From the NCBI RefSeq assembly GCF_022809715.1, contig NZ_CP094461.1, positions 930,001 through 994,000 on the forward strand: 64,000 nucleotides of DNA, given 5' to 3'. The stretch is from Burkholderia pyrrocinia. GTDB lineage: Bacteria > Pseudomonadota > Gammaproteobacteria > Burkholderiales > Burkholderiaceae. A program made the position numbers and the translations under genes. Within the stretch, counting starts at the first letter, position 1. Each line of letters opens with the position of its first letter. The notes below the pieces were generated by a model. It searched no databases. It was not told the DNA's origin and saw only the letters and a list, made by a program, of their open reading frames with translations. This document shows positions 45,401-53,737 of this stretch, one piece after another.

Positions 45401-47639
45401 CTGCGTTGTCGACTTCGACGCCGCCGTTCAGGGCCACGTCGCGAGTTGCGGCGACCGTCGCGGTTTGCCCGCTATGAAGCGTCCCGGCAATAGTCGCATC
45501 CTGACCGGCATTGATGCTGATCGTGCCGGGGCTAGAGACCGCACCGGCCACCGCGACGTTACCTGCCGTCGAACCGATTTGTGCGTTGCCGCCGCTGTAG
45601 ACCGTGCCGCCCAGGCTAACACCCTGCTGGCCCGTTGCGCTCAATGTCCCGAGCGAGACCACATCACCGGTTGCCGTCAGCGAGCCGCTGTTAGCCCCCA
45701 GCGTCATGTTGCCGATCGATGCGGCCGTGCCCTGCACGTTGGTATTGCCACCCGACGTCACACTCAGGGTGCCGCCGCTGGTGACGTTCCCACCGACGGT
45801 CGTGTCCTGCCCCGCCTGAATCGTCACCGCGCCCGGCGCGGACACCGTGCCGCCGAAATTTGCGTTCGTGCCAGCCGTCGCACTGACCGTACTGCCACTC
45901 TGCACGGCACCGTCCAGCGCGATTGCCTGCGAAGCCTTCAGATCGACCGCGCCCTGCGACGACGTAACATTCCCCTGCCCGGTGATTGAGCCGCCTTGCG
46001 CTGCAATCGTCACCGGTCCTTGCGCCTGCACCGTGCCGCCAATTAAGGCGCTCTGACCCGCCGTCACCGACAGCACACCGTTCGATTGCGCGTTGCCGTT
46101 CACGGTTGCCGAGCCCGTTTGCGCGGTGATCGTGGTATCGCCGACACCCGACACCTGTCCGTTGACAGTCGCGTTGCGCGCGCCCGTCAGTGCGACCGTG
46201 CTGCCGCCCTGCACTGCCCCGTTGACCGTCAAGTCCCGTCCGGCCTTCGCCGACACCGTGCCGGGTGCGCTCAAGCCCCCGACCGTGAGATCGCCATTCG
46301 TCGTCTGCAGCGCGATATCGTGCGCCGACAGCGCCCCGATCGTCATCGACTGCCCGGCAGTCAGGCTGGCTGTACCGTTCGCTGCGACCGACGTGGCGTT
46401 CAGGTCGCCACCCGCCGTCATCGTGACGTTCTGGCCCGCCGACACCGCTCCCGGCGCGTTGATATCGCCGTTCGCGTTGACCGTATAGTTCTGGTTAGCG
46501 AGCCCCGTACCGTTGATGGTGGTGCTGCCCGCGCTGGTCAGCTTGACGTTCTGATTGGCGAACGTTTGACCGACCGACACGTCGCCGTTCGAATTGACCA
46601 CCACGTTGCCCGCCGTTGCCGACAACGGGCCTTGCGTGTTCACGCCCATCCCGGCCGCGGTCGACACGATGTAGACCGTGCCGCTCGTCACCGAGCCATA
46701 CTGGTTGGCATCCACGGCAATCGCGCTGCCGATCGCGGCGGCCGTGTTCGTCGCGCCGTTCGCCGACGTTCCATACGCTGTGCCACTCGTGCCGATAGAG
46801 GTCGGCGTGACGAGCTGGTTGCCGGTCACGACATTCACACGCTGATCCGCACGCAACGGAGCCGCCAAAGTCACACTTTGGCCGATGAGGTCGATATTGC
46901 CGACTGTACCTTCGATACCCGCACCTGGGCCATTCACCCCAGCCGGACCATTGATCGAAATGTTTCCCGACCGGACATCGTAAGAGACCGCACCAGCGTG
47001 GGCGAAATCGGTCGCAGTGCCTCCGACGCCAGTGAGAAACTGCGGCGTGCCCGTCGTCAGCGTTAGTCCCGGTACGTTCGTCAGCGCCATGCCGTTTACG
47101 GCAATACCGCCCGGCGCCGCCACGATGACGGCCGCCGGCGATCCGAAAACCTCGAGCGGCCCGTTCAGCGTCGCGATGTTGTTGGACGTGACCTGATTGA
47201 TGATGGTCGTCGCTGGCCGACCGTTCAGGTTCGGGTTGGCGCCAAGCGTACCGCCGAGCAGCGGCGTGCCTGCCACCGTGCTGTTATTGAGCACGAGGCC
47301 GCGCGACTCGACGTCGAAAGACTGGTACTGCCCAACGCTGATTCCGTTTGAGTTGGCACCCGGAATGTTGATCGCAGGCACGCCCGTGCTGGTCTGCGTG
47401 ATGGACGGCTGGAACGGAATCGGCGCACGCGGATCGACGATCGGCGCCGCGTGCGCGGTTTGGTCGGCGAGCAAGACAGCCGGACTGAAATACATCACGA
47501 CCGTCATCACCCACGCGGTCGCCTTGACCCAAAGCCCGTGCTCTTTGCTTTTCAACGAAGCATGGTCGAAGACAATCGTCTGCTTGGCCGTTCCCCGTTG
47601 AACGTGCCGTTTCTCGATATCGCGCATGACGCGGCGCAT
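39477..47639 (-). CDS. cdiA: CdiA-like contact-dependent toxin exoprotein (TpsA family)
   Basis: A 2720-residue secreted exoprotein. The extended signal region covers residues 1-65 (hydrophobic core AWVMTVVMYFSPAVLLA). A TPS domain follows with NPNL at 135-138, while the usual NPNGI motif is replaced by AAPGGI. Residues about 330-1900 are long filamentous-haemagglutinin beta-helix repeats (AGQxxTVxG-like units). A DUF637-like pretoxin region is rich in Ala/Gly (around LAHAALGCAAGAATGQGCGG) and ends at QNEALNNSG (residue about 2538). The C-terminal 106 residues (from TTTLYRAVGPAEL, nucleotides 39480-39797) are a distinct toxin candidate. A probable promoter lies just upstream. The reading frame is intact throughout. 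Confidence 0.9.
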   Translation of the reverse strand: MRRVMRDIEKRHVQRGTAKQTIVFDHASLKSKEHGLWVKATAWVMTVVMYFSPAVLLADQTAHAAPIVDPRAPIPFQPSITQTSTGVPAINIPGANSNGISVGQYQSFDVESRGLVLNNSTVAGTPLLGGTLGANPNLNGRPATTIINQVTSNNIATLNGPLEVFGSPAAVIVAAPGGIAVNGMALTNVPGLTLTTGTPQFLTGVGGTATDFAHAGAVSYDVRSGNISINGPAGVNGPGAGIEGTVGNIDLIGQSVTLAAPLRADQRVNVVTGNQLVTPTSIGTSGTAYGTSANGATNTAAAIGSAIAVDANQYGSVTSGTVYIVSTAAGMGVNTQGPLSATAGNVVVNSNGDVSVGQTFANQNVKLTSAGSTTINGTGLANQNYTVNANGDINAPGAVSAGQNVTMTAGGDLNATSVAANGTASLTAGQSMTIGALSAHDIALQTTNGDLTVGGLSAPGTVSAKAGRDLTVNGAVQGGSTVALTGARNATVNGQVSGVGDTTITAQTGSATVNGNAQSNGVLSVTAGQSALIGGTVQAQGPVTIAAQGGSITGQGNVTSSQGAVDLKASQAIALDGAVQSGSTVSATAGTNANFGGTVSAPGAVTIQAGQDTTVGGNVTSGGTLSVTSGGNTNVQGTAASIGNMTLGANSGSLTATGDVVSLGTLSATGQQGVSLGGTVYSGGNAQIGSTAGNVAVAGAVSSPGTISINAGQDATIAGTLHSGQTATVAATRDVALNGGVEVDNAGNANVTAGRDITGSGAMNVANDTTLNAGNNIAISGAIQTGNNLIATAGQNLAVGGATAVGNSTLTATNGSATLTGNVLSGGTTTLTAGTDVNAQGSVKSLGDLAVTAKSGSLTAGGPVSTGGNATLSAGQSMALNGQTTVSKDALLSATNITTQGVAIGGNLTANASNNLDTSAGQLNAPFDANAPALSVGGNASLSGAHVTTANAVVGGTTTITGTQSVTTGGTAAFKGGATLAGGTVTNVGTQLSGGNLAVSGSNVSNSGTLSSLGTSNVNAANLTNSGSIYGATTGLTVSGTTTNSGSLLATNALNLTTNALSNRNGLIFAGDVNNKTAPTGNVTVTVNGGNGTYDNTAGEILAQHDLTLNLPNQAFDPSAASAGTINLGNALTINAQQINNSGTWAMPGNSVALNTSQGLTNTGTISKAGDITLSTNGTLTNSGTISSGNNVNLSGTVVNQSGGTISANQDVNLAGVVTNAGTVSAVRDVNLSGSSYDNTGALTKAGRDLNASLSGDLVNVGGTISAQNNVTINAANVNNSRAGGNSTSTTTTTTDINTAGLGRELLASPMGTETLSTTYENIVSGLVSTDSATITARVGDLQPASATSMSAPDISGGTLYGVALPTVTRTTTTTQANGAAGVIAAGQDLSITTGTLNNHGSTISAGHDATLNVAALDNGGDAKVTTITDSIDAASYTAFLTQLKAAYTAGNLVVLPNTQFTTTANITPGQVSAPALQTSTITSYTSQDAGQIVAGNNLNLNGTGASLTNAGNLYAGQDLTIHANAFTNQGYHTSNVTSTVGCAAGVSDAQCGYHYGTQAFPSGFTYDRPGQAFSDAQQFMQLTYHSQSTIAFSYGPNNDSIGIFGDQISTQAYSYTQTNNTVFAGRDLTIAAPTVSNNYGNLLAGRDVVIGGAGTSRDNTDPTSPQTTLTQGASVTNSSGNIQAGRDIAMSTASLTNTLAAPQQVYQNYGTTARYGCSGAFQHYCDAFVDMQSGNASTISANRNLSISAGSVTNTGSLITAGNQATVTATSSVTNQDQTLNAYWHDGFWGGIVGGSPPPDNFGCGSSGTCSTLFGSAYQSNAGIQPPTPYKSLPGTIQAPSLTVAAGGAVQNSGNVMGQQVSVTGASLVNGLTSPNVYTPQPTASQQVIPLGPVGVPASASTAQNGANAVANSLIQSSIVAGAVSSGPSTAITSQTVGTPHNPAVPSATTPQGGTVQTIATANGTATYLINNPASQVIGGVGPSDLIANLPANLRPGSTLFYYDPFSENQLLQQAALAQTGTASFIDGLKYDNQHQKSVTDQEKSVLYGNAIAYAKANNIALGTALSSQQIASLDAPMLWYVEETVPEPGCTATGVASCPTVTALMPQVYLPQNYAVVQHDGTITGQDVSLVATNKGSITNTGTITATGTLSIDAGTVTNQQRSSDVGTIYTYMPDVMGLLTTTGTVTQQGGFMSAANYNLNVDRLDQVGGALQKLDPNGQVNASATADQLAALKSQLGGNFTQSTVSDNLHTSFQSLADSPGLFEQIGMAVTAVVASFITAGAASAFMVGGALAGTVGGSMISAGVGGFSASAISQASTGQFSLTAALEGGATGAITAGLTNGITYSPDAGVGWAGLGAPIGDNSLSALAGVKNVGGAIVPQAGASTATTFGQTALALGAEATIQAGVQTAIQGGSFLTNLRNSAVADVAAAAAYSIGNVANIPGSPIEVGTPGYWLAHAALGCAAGAATGQGCGGGAIGGAASAMIAPSLVNQFGGAGNLDQGGLAALSSIVMAASGGLAAIAGQNVQGAMTAGQNEALNNSGQKHPGVHPDETGGKHGLDLDVEKPVVQVVSDSSAQAAGSPKGAEPAKLTIGDGVLAAGLGGAGSTGGTTTLYRAVGPAELADIQATGTIRNLGSATGKYFTTSDAAASSYAKQAVTAFKDPPYTTITTQVPNSILNGIEPVTVDRGIPAYVIPNDLLKGLVPSIGSSMGIPGKK

Positions 47640-47670
47640 GGTTGGTCTCGCTTGGTATTTTCGGCAGATG

Positions 47671-47700
47671 ATTGCACATGAAAATCCGCAAGACAGTCAA
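47671..47700 (-). promoter_or_regulatory. Possible sigma-70 promoter of the CdiA-like operon
   Basis: On the minus strand, TTGACT (47695-47700) is followed after 18 bases by TGCAAT (47671-47676), which would start a transcript about 30 bases before the ATG at 47639. The -10 element is imperfect and the spacer long, so this is tentative. Confidence 0.35.
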
Positions 47701-47737
47701 TAATTGTCATGCCCTGAAATGACAGCGTACGCATATA

Positions 47738-47917
47738 TTACGCAACGCTTTCAAATATTTTTCTGATTGCTATATTTAGTGCAGCGACCGCCTCGTGGCT
47801 TTTTTTGCGAATCATTTCATCGCGAGTTTTATGCAGATAGGCGATTGACTTCTCGATCAGGCAAAACCGCATGAATTGGACTCGGTTGCTTGTTCGCGCA
47901 AATCGCGGACAAGACAT
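47738..47917 (-). CDS. Small hypothetical ORF upstream of the CdiA-like gene
   Basis: A 59-codon ORF from ATG 47917, with a second ATG at 47872 giving 44 codons. The last 40 residues (including EKSIAYLHKTRDEMIRKKS and ALNIAIRKIFESVA) look like amphipathic helices with a basic face and normal codon use. No family recognised. It could be a small regulator of the adjacent locus, a gene remnant, or chance. Confidence 0.3.
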   Translation of the reverse strand: MSCPRFARTSNRVQFMRFCLIEKSIAYLHKTRDEMIRKKSHEAVAALNIAIRKIFESVA

Positions 47918-48110
47918 CGAGCGCAATTTGTCATGGTGTTGCCCGGCTTGAAGGCACCTTGATGGCAATGCGGGCTTCGATCGATGCCCCGCGAACGGCG
48001 CTCGCTCACGCGATGGACAACCCGGACGGAAAACGCGGACGCGAGCCGACGCCGGGTGAACCATACTGCCCGGCCCGACTCGCCATCCGCATCGACAACC
48101 TCGCTACGCG

Positions 48111-48962
48111 TTACGCGTATTCGTACACCCCGCGCCCCGCCTTCCGCCCGAGCCGCCCTGCCGACACCATCTCGCGCAGCAGCGGGCAAGCACGATACTT
48201 GGGATCGCCGAAGTCCTTCACGAACACGTCCATCACCGCGAGGCACACGTCGAGGCCGACGAGGTCGGCCAGCGCGAGCGGCCCGATCGGGTGGTTCGCG
48301 CCGAGCTTCATCCCCGCGTCGATCTCCTCGGCCGACGCGATGCCTTCTGCCAGCACGAAGAACGCCTCGTTGATCATCGGCACGAGGATCCGGTTCACGA
48401 CGAAGCCCGGCGAATTGCGCACGCCGATCGGCGACTTGTCGAAACGCTCGGTCAGTTCGCGCACGGCCGACGCGGTCGCGTCGCTCGTCTGCAGCCCGCG
48501 GATGATTTCGACGAGCGGCATCAGCGGCACCGGGTTGAAGAAGTGCATGCCGACGAAGCGCGCCGGATCGGCGAGCGGCGCCGCGAGCGCGGTGATCGAG
48601 ATCGACGACGTGTTGGTCGCGACGATCGCGTCGGGCCGCGCGACGGCCTCGATCTGCTTCAGGATGCGGCCCTTCAGCTCGACGTTCTCAGTCGCGGCTT
48701 CGATCACGATGTCGGCCGACGCGAGCTTCGCGTAGTCGGTCGACGTCGTGATGCGCGCCAGCGCCGCGTCGCGTGCGGCCGCGTCGAGCTTGTCTTTCGA
48801 CACGAGCCGCTCGAGGCTGCCCTTCAGCGTCGCGATGCCCTTGTCGAGCGCAGCGTCGCTGACGTCGATCATCACGACGTTGAGTCCCGCAACGGCGGCG
48901 GTCTGCGCAATGCCGTTGCCCATGGTTCCGGCGCCCACGACGCCGACGATTTCGATGGCCAT
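48111..48962 (-). CDS. 3-hydroxyacyl-CoA (3-hydroxybutyryl-CoA) dehydrogenase
   Basis: A 283-residue cytoplasmic NAD-dependent dehydrogenase of the PaaH/HbdH type, the third step of beta-oxidation. It has the Rossmann motif GVVGAGTMGNGIAQ at the N-terminus, the active-site region ARFVGMHFFNPVPLMPLVEI with the catalytic histidine, NSPGFVVNRILVPMINEA, and the C-terminal dimer region GPLALADLVGLDV. Length is standard for the monofunctional enzyme. It is the last gene of a co-oriented fatty-acid-oxidation group and lies 38 bp behind the thiolase gene. Confidence 0.93.
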   Translation of the reverse strand: MAIEIVGVVGAGTMGNGIAQTAAVAGLNVVMIDVSDAALDKGIATLKGSLERLVSKDKLDAAARDAALARITTSTDYAKLASADIVIEAATENVELKGRILKQIEAVARPDAIVATNTSSISITALAAPLADPARFVGMHFFNPVPLMPLVEIIRGLQTSDATASAVRELTERFDKSPIGVRNSPGFVVNRILVPMINEAFFVLAEGIASAEEIDAGMKLGANHPIGPLALADLVGLDVCLAVMDVFVKDFGDPKYRACPLLREMVSAGRLGRKAGRGVYEYA

Positions 48963-49000
48963 GAAATTTCCTGTGTGTTCGGGTGCTGAGTGTCCGATTA

Positions 49001-50194
49001 TCAGATGTTCTCGAAGATCGCAGCAATCCCCTGGCCGCCGCCGATACACATCGTCACGAGCGCGTAACGCCCGCCGATGCGCTTCAGCTCGTACAGCGCC
49101 TTGACCGTGATCAACGCACCGGTCGCGCCGATCGGGTGACCGAGCGAGATGCCCGACCCGTTCGGGTTGACCTTCGCGGGATCGAGGCCGAGTTCCTGCG
49201 TGACCGCGCAGGCCTGCGCGGCGAACGCCTCGTTCGCCTCGATCACGTCGAGATCGCTGATCTTCAAGCCCGCGCGTTCGAGCGCCTTCTGCGTGGCCGG
49301 CACGGGGCCGATGCCCATGTAGGCCGGATCGACGCCCGCGTGCGCATACGCGACGAGGCGTGCGAGCGGCTTCACGCCCTGCGCGCGGGCGGCGTCGGCG
49401 CTCATCATCAGCACGGCCGCGGCCGCATCGTTGATGCCCGATGCATTGCCGGCCGTCACGGTGCCGTTCTCCTTCGCGAACACCGGGCGCAACTTCGTGA
49501 AATCGTCCGCGCTCGCGTCGTGACGCACGTGCTCGTCGGTGTCGAACGCGACCTCGCCCTTCTTCGTGCGAATCGCGATCGGCAGGATCTGATCCTTGAA
49601 GCGACCTTCCGCGATCGCGCGCGCCGCGCGACGATGCGATTCGAGTGCGAGCGCATCCTGCGCGTCGCGCGAGATGTCGTACTTGCGTGCGACATTCTCG
49701 GCCGTCACGCCCATGTGGATCGTCTGGAACGGGTCGTGCAGCGCGCCGAGCATCATGTCGACGAGCTTGCCGTCGCCCATGCGCTGGCCGAAGCGCGCGG
49801 CCGGCACGGTGTACGGCGCGCGGCTCATGCTCTCCGCCCCGCCGCCGATCGCGACGTCGGCATCGCCGAGCATGATCGTCTGCGCGGCCGACACGATCGC
49901 CTGCAGGCCCGAACCACACAGGCGGTTCACGTTCATCGCGGGCGTGTGCTGTGCGACGCCACCGTCGATCGCCGCGACGCGCGACAGATACATGTCCTTC
50001 GGCTCCGTGTTCACGACGTGACCGAACACGACATGCCCGACCGCATCGCCCGGCACGTTCGCGCGCGACAGCACTTCGCGCACGACCTTCGCACCGAGCT
50101 CGGTCGGCGAAAAATCCTTCAGGCTGCCGCCGAAATCACCGATCGCGGTACGGACACCGCTCACCACCACGACTTCTTTCGCTGCATTGCTCAT
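49001..50194 (-). CDS. Acetyl-CoA acetyltransferase (beta-ketothiolase, BktB-like)
   Basis: A 397-residue thiolase. The catalytic residues are clear: nucleophile cysteine in [11 protein letters not shown] (about residue 92), histidine in [11 protein letters not shown], and C-terminal acid/base cysteine in [10 protein letters not shown]. The N-terminal [20 protein letters not shown] is typical of the broad-specificity BktB group. It cleaves 3-ketoacyl-CoA to acetyl-CoA, or condenses acetyl-CoA units in the reverse direction. Cotranscription with the dehydrogenase downstream is likely. Confidence 0.93.
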   Translation of the reverse strand: MSNAAKEVVVVSGVRTAIGDFGGSLKDFSPTELGAKVVREVLSRANVPGDAVGHVVFGHVVNTEPKDMYLSRVAAIDGGVAQHTPAMNVNRLCGSGLQAIVSAAQTIMLGDADVAIGGGAESMSRAPYTVPAARFGQRMGDGKLVDMMLGALHDPFQTIHMGVTAENVARKYDISRDAQDALALESHRRAARAIAEGRFKDQILPIAIRTKKGEVAFDTDEHVRHDASADDFTKLRPVFAKENGTVTAGNASGINDAAAAVLMMSADAARAQGVKPLARLVAYAHAGVDPAYMGIGPVPATQKALERAGLKISDLDVIEANEAFAAQACAVTQELGLDPAKVNPNGSGISLGHPIGATGALITVKALYELKRIGGRYALVTMCIGGGQGIAAIFENI

Positions 50195-50236
50195 CGTCTG
50201 CTCCGGTTCGTTCGCGCACGCATGCGCGCTGATGCG

Positions 50237-51910
50237 TTACATGTTCGGATAATTCGGCCCGCCGCCGCCTTCGGGCGTGACCCACACGATGTTCTGCGTC
50301 GGGTCCTTGATGTCGCAGGTCTTGCAGTGCACGCAGTTCTGCGCGTTGATCACCAGCCGATCGCTGCCGTCGTCGTTCTTCACGAACTCATAGACCGCCG
50401 CCGGGCAGAAGCGCCCCTCCGGCCCCGCGTACGTGCGCAGGTTCACGTTCACCGGCACGTTCGCATCCTTCAGCGTCAGGTGCGCCGGCTGGTTCTCCTC
50501 GTGGTTCGTGTTCGAGATGAACACCGACGACAGCCGGTCGAACGTCAGCTTGCCGTCCGGCTTCGGATACTCGATCGGCTCGCACTGCGACGCCGGCTTC
50601 AGCGTCTCGTGGTCTGCGTGCTGGTGATGCAGCGTCCACGGCACGTTGCCGCCCATCACCTTCTGCTCGAGCCCGACCATCAGCGTGCCCAGGTACAGCC
50701 CCTTGGCCATCCACTGCTTGAAGTTGCGCGCGCGGTACAGCTCCGTGTACAGCCACGACTGCTTGAAGGCATCCGGGTACGCGTTGAGTTCGTCCGACTG
50801 ACGGCCGGCCTGCACCGCGTCGAACGCGGCGTCCGCCGCCAGCATGCCGGTCTTGATCGCCGCGTGGCTGCCCTTGATCCGCGATGCGTTCAGGAAGCCC
50901 GCGTCGTCGCCGATCAGCGCGCCGCCCGGGAACACCGTCTTCGGCAGCGACAGCAGCCCGCCCGCGGTGATCGCGCGCGCACCGTACGACACGCGCTTGC
51001 CGCCTTCCAGGAACGCGCGGATCGACGGGTGCGTCTTGTAGCGCTGGAATTCCTCGAACGGCGACAGGTACGGGTTCGTGTAGCCGAGGCCGACCACGAA
51101 GCCGACCACGACCTGGTTGTTGTCCATGTGATACAGGAACGAACCACCGTAGGTATCCGACTTCAGCGGCCAGCCGGCCGTGTGGATCACGAGGCCCGGC
51201 TTGTGCTTCGCGGGATCGATTTCCCACAGCTCCTTGATGCCGATCCCGTATGCCTGCGGATCGGCGTTCGCGTCGAGCTTGAACTTCGAGATCAGCTGGC
51301 GGCCCAGATGGCCGCGGCAGCCTTCGGCGAACAGCGTGTACTTCGCGTGCAGCTCCATGCCGAGCTGGAAGTTCTCGGTCGGCTCGCCGTTCTTGCCCAC
51401 GCCCATGTTGCCGGTCGCGACGCCCTTCACGGAACCGTCGTCGTTATAGAGAATCTCCGCGGCCGGAAAGCCCGGGAAGATCTCGACACCGAGCGCTTCG
51501 GCCTGCTGGCCGAGCCAGCGCGTGACGTTGCCGAGCGAAATCACGTAATTGCCGTGGTTCTTGAAGTTCTCGGGCAGCGCCCAGTTCGGCGTCGTCACCG
51601 CGCTCTTCTCGGACAGGAACAGGAAGCGGTCTTCCGTCACCTCGACGGTGAGCGGCGCGCCCTGTTCCTTCCAGTCGGGGAACAGTTCGGTGATCGCGCG
51701 CGGGTCCATCACCGCGCCCGACAGGATGTGCGCGCCGATCTCGGAACCCTTCTCGAGCACGCACACGCCGATCTCGGTGCCTTTCTCGGCGGCCAGCTGC
51801 TTGAGCCGGATCGCCGCCGACAGCCCGGCGGGGCCGCCGCCGACGATCACGACGTCGTATTCCATCGATTCGCGCGGGCCGTATTGCGCGAGCAAGTCCT
51901 GTGTGGTCAA
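50237..51910 (-). CDS. Electron-transfer flavoprotein-ubiquinone oxidoreductase
   Basis: A 557-residue membrane-associated flavoprotein that passes electrons from acyl-CoA dehydrogenases via ETF to ubiquinone. FAD-binding motif YDVVIVGGGPAGLSAAIRL is at about residue 18. The [4Fe-4S] ligands near the C-terminus are the cysteine in RFCPAAVYE and three in NCVHCKTCDI. The start is a TTG at 51910 supported by AGGAGGAG in the right position; the ATG at 51865 would remove the conserved leader MTTQDLLAQYGPRES. The acyl-CoA dehydrogenase gene lies 36 bp upstream, fitting a functional pair. Confidence 0.95.
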   Translation of the reverse strand: MTTQDLLAQYGPRESMEYDVVIVGGGPAGLSAAIRLKQLAAEKGTEIGVCVLEKGSEIGAHILSGAVMDPRAITELFPDWKEQGAPLTVEVTEDRFLFLSEKSAVTTPNWALPENFKNHGNYVISLGNVTRWLGQQAEALGVEIFPGFPAAEILYNDDGSVKGVATGNMGVGKNGEPTENFQLGMELHAKYTLFAEGCRGHLGRQLISKFKLDANADPQAYGIGIKELWEIDPAKHKPGLVIHTAGWPLKSDTYGGSFLYHMDNNQVVVGFVVGLGYTNPYLSPFEEFQRYKTHPSIRAFLEGGKRVSYGARAITAGGLLSLPKTVFPGGALIGDDAGFLNASRIKGSHAAIKTGMLAADAAFDAVQAGRQSDELNAYPDAFKQSWLYTELYRARNFKQWMAKGLYLGTLMVGLEQKVMGGNVPWTLHHQHADHETLKPASQCEPIEYPKPDGKLTFDRLSSVFISNTNHEENQPAHLTLKDANVPVNVNLRTYAGPEGRFCPAAVYEFVKNDDGSDRLVINAQNCVHCKTCDIKDPTQNIVWVTPEGGGGPNYPNM

Positions 51911-51946
51911 AATCCTGTCTCCTCCTGCGTCCCGACCGTCAGCCGG

Positions 51947-53737
51947 TCAGAACTGGTCTTCCGTCAACGCGAGCACGCTCTCGCTGCCCTTCGCGCCGAC
52001 GATCGACGCTTCGAGCCCGCCTGCCTGCACGAGAATGTGCTCCGCATAGCATTGCGCGATCGCGATCTTCGCGTCGAAGAACGCCGGGTCGCTCGCACGG
52101 TTCGCCTGCGCGGCCACCAGCGCGCGTGCCATCTGCCATCCGCACAGCACCACGCCCGCCAGCTTCAGGTACGGCACGCTGCCCGCGAACACCGCGTTCG
52201 GGTCCTGCTTCGCGTTCGCCACCACGTAGTCCACCACCGACGACAGCGCCCGCGCGCCCTGTTCCAGCTGCACCTTCATCGATGCGGCCGCCGCGCCGTC
52301 CAGCCTGCCCAGCGCCGCCACCGTGTCGCCGATCTCCGCGATCAGCGCCTTCGCCACCGCGCCGCCGTCGCGCATCGTCTTGCGGCCGACCAGGTCGTTC
52401 GCCTGGATCGCCGTCGTCCCTTCGTAGATCGCCAGGATCCGCGCATCGCGGTAGTACTGCGCCGCGCCCGTCTCCTCGATGAAGCCCATCCCGCCGTGCA
52501 CCTGCACGCCCAGGCTCGCCACGTCGTTCACCATCTCCGTGCTCCAGCCCTTCACGACCGGCACCAGATACTCGTAGATTGCCTGATGACGGCCACGCGT
52601 CGCCTCGTCCGAATGGCGGTGGGCAATGTCGCTGTGCGCGGCCGCCACGTACGCCAGCGCCCGCGCGCCTTCGGTCAGTGCACGCATCGTGCCGAGCATG
52701 CGGCGCACGTCCGGGTGATGGATGATCGTCACCGACTGCTTCGCCGAGCCATCCACCGGACGGCTCTGCACGCGATCCTTCGCGAACGCCGCCGCCTTCT
52801 GGTACGCGCGATCGGCCACGCCGATCCCCTGCATCCCGACCCCGAAGCGCGCCGCGTTCATCATGATGAACATGTATTCGAGGCCGCGGTTCTCTTCGCC
52901 GATCAGGTAGCCGATCGCGCCGCCGTGGTCGCCGTATTGCAGCACCGCGGTCGGGCTCGCCTTGATCCCGAGCTTGTGCTCGATCGACACGCAGTGCACA
53001 TCGTTGCGCGCGCCCAGCGAGCCGTCGTCGTTGACCAGGAACTTCGGCACGATGAACAGCGAGATGCCCTTCACGCCTTCCGGCGCGTTCGGCGTGCGCG
53101 CCAGCACCAGGTGGACGATGTTGTCCGCCATGTCGTGCTCGCCCCACGTGATGAAGATCTTCGTGCCGAACACCTTGTACGTGCCGTCGCCCTGCGGCTC
53201 GGCGCGCGAGCGCACCAGCGCCAGATCGGAGCCCGCTTGCGGCTCGGTCAGGTTCATCGTCCCCGTCCATTCGCCGGAGATCAGCTTCGGCACGTAGCGC
53301 TGCTTCTGCTCGTCGGTGCCGGCCGTCAGCAGTGCCTCGATCGCGCCGTCGGTCAGCAGCGGGCACAGCGCGAACGACAGGTTCGACGCGTTCAGCATCT
53401 CGATGCACGGCGTCGCGATCAGCTTCGGCAGCCCCTGGCCGTCGTACTCGGCCGGATGCTGCAGCCCCTGCCAGCCGCCTTCGACGAACTGGCGGAACGC
53501 GTCGCCGAAGCCCGGCGTCGCGGTCACGACACCGTCCTTCCAGCTGCTCGGGTTGCGGTCGCCTTCGACGTTCAGCGGCGCCAGCACCTCGCCGCAGAAC
53601 TTCGCGGACTCGTCGAGCACGGCCTGCGCCGTGTCGTAACCGGCATCCTCGAAGCCCGGCAACTGCGCGACGGCGTCGATACCCGCGAGTTCCTTCAGCA
53701 CGAACAGCATGTCCTTGACGGGGGCGTTATAGCTCAT
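51947..53737 (-). CDS. Acyl-CoA dehydrogenase, long AcdM/DmdC-type
   Basis: A 596-residue acyl-CoA dehydrogenase of the extended subfamily that includes the 3-methylmercaptopropionyl-CoA dehydrogenase DmdC. It has an N-terminal extra domain (MSYNAPVKDMLFVLKELAGI), TMNLTEPQAGSDLALVRSRA and KIFITWGEHDM in the middle domain, and in the C-terminal domain QVHGGMGFIEETGAAQYYRD, with the usual flavin/substrate contacts. It oxidises an acyl-CoA to the enoyl-CoA and hands electrons to ETF. Specificity cannot be read here; most Burkholderia paralogues are assumed to act on fatty acyl-CoAs. Confidence 0.92.
   Translation of the reverse strand: MSYNAPVKDMLFVLKELAGIDAVAQLPGFEDAGYDTAQAVLDESAKFCGEVLAPLNVEGDRNPSSWKDGVVTATPGFGDAFRQFVEGGWQGLQHPAEYDGQGLPKLIATPCIEMLNASNLSFALCPLLTDGAIEALLTAGTDEQKQRYVPKLISGEWTGTMNLTEPQAGSDLALVRSRAEPQGDGTYKVFGTKIFITWGEHDMADNIVHLVLARTPNAPEGVKGISLFIVPKFLVNDDGSLGARNDVHCVSIEHKLGIKASPTAVLQYGDHGGAIGYLIGEENRGLEYMFIMMNAARFGVGMQGIGVADRAYQKAAAFAKDRVQSRPVDGSAKQSVTIIHHPDVRRMLGTMRALTEGARALAYVAAAHSDIAHRHSDEATRGRHQAIYEYLVPVVKGWSTEMVNDVASLGVQVHGGMGFIEETGAAQYYRDARILAIYEGTTAIQANDLVGRKTMRDGGAVAKALIAEIGDTVAALGRLDGAAAASMKVQLEQGARALSSVVDYVVANAKQDPNAVFAGSVPYLKLAGVVLCGWQMARALVAAQANRASDPAFFDAKIAIAQCYAEHILVQAGGLEASIVGAKGSESVLALTEDQF

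Larger units (their letters stand above)
47640..48110. other. A/T-rich region upstream of the CdiA-like gene
   Basis: A 470-bp stretch between the exoprotein gene and the 3-hydroxyacyl-CoA dehydrogenase gene, both leftward. It contains the likely exoprotein promoter and a small possible ORF (47738-47917). The segment 47690-47830 is A/T-rich relative to the genome, matching the boundary of an acquired locus. No integrase or repeat seen. Confidence 0.5.

Noticed and set aside
39477..47639. CdiA-like gene disrupted by frameshift or stop
   Set aside because: The 2720-codon frame is continuous from signal region to toxin, with a normal overlap into the next gene.
39458..47681. Many plus-strand open frames opposite the CdiA-like gene
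   Set aside because: They mirror the repetitive codons of the exoprotein and give valine/proline-rich or arginine-rich strings without family features.
48111..53737. Demethylation pathway for DMSP (DmdB/C/D)
   Set aside because: The dehydrogenase is DmdC-like, but the neighbours (thiolase, 3-hydroxyacyl-CoA dehydrogenase, ETF-QO) fit general beta-oxidation, and no DmdA or DmdD is present.
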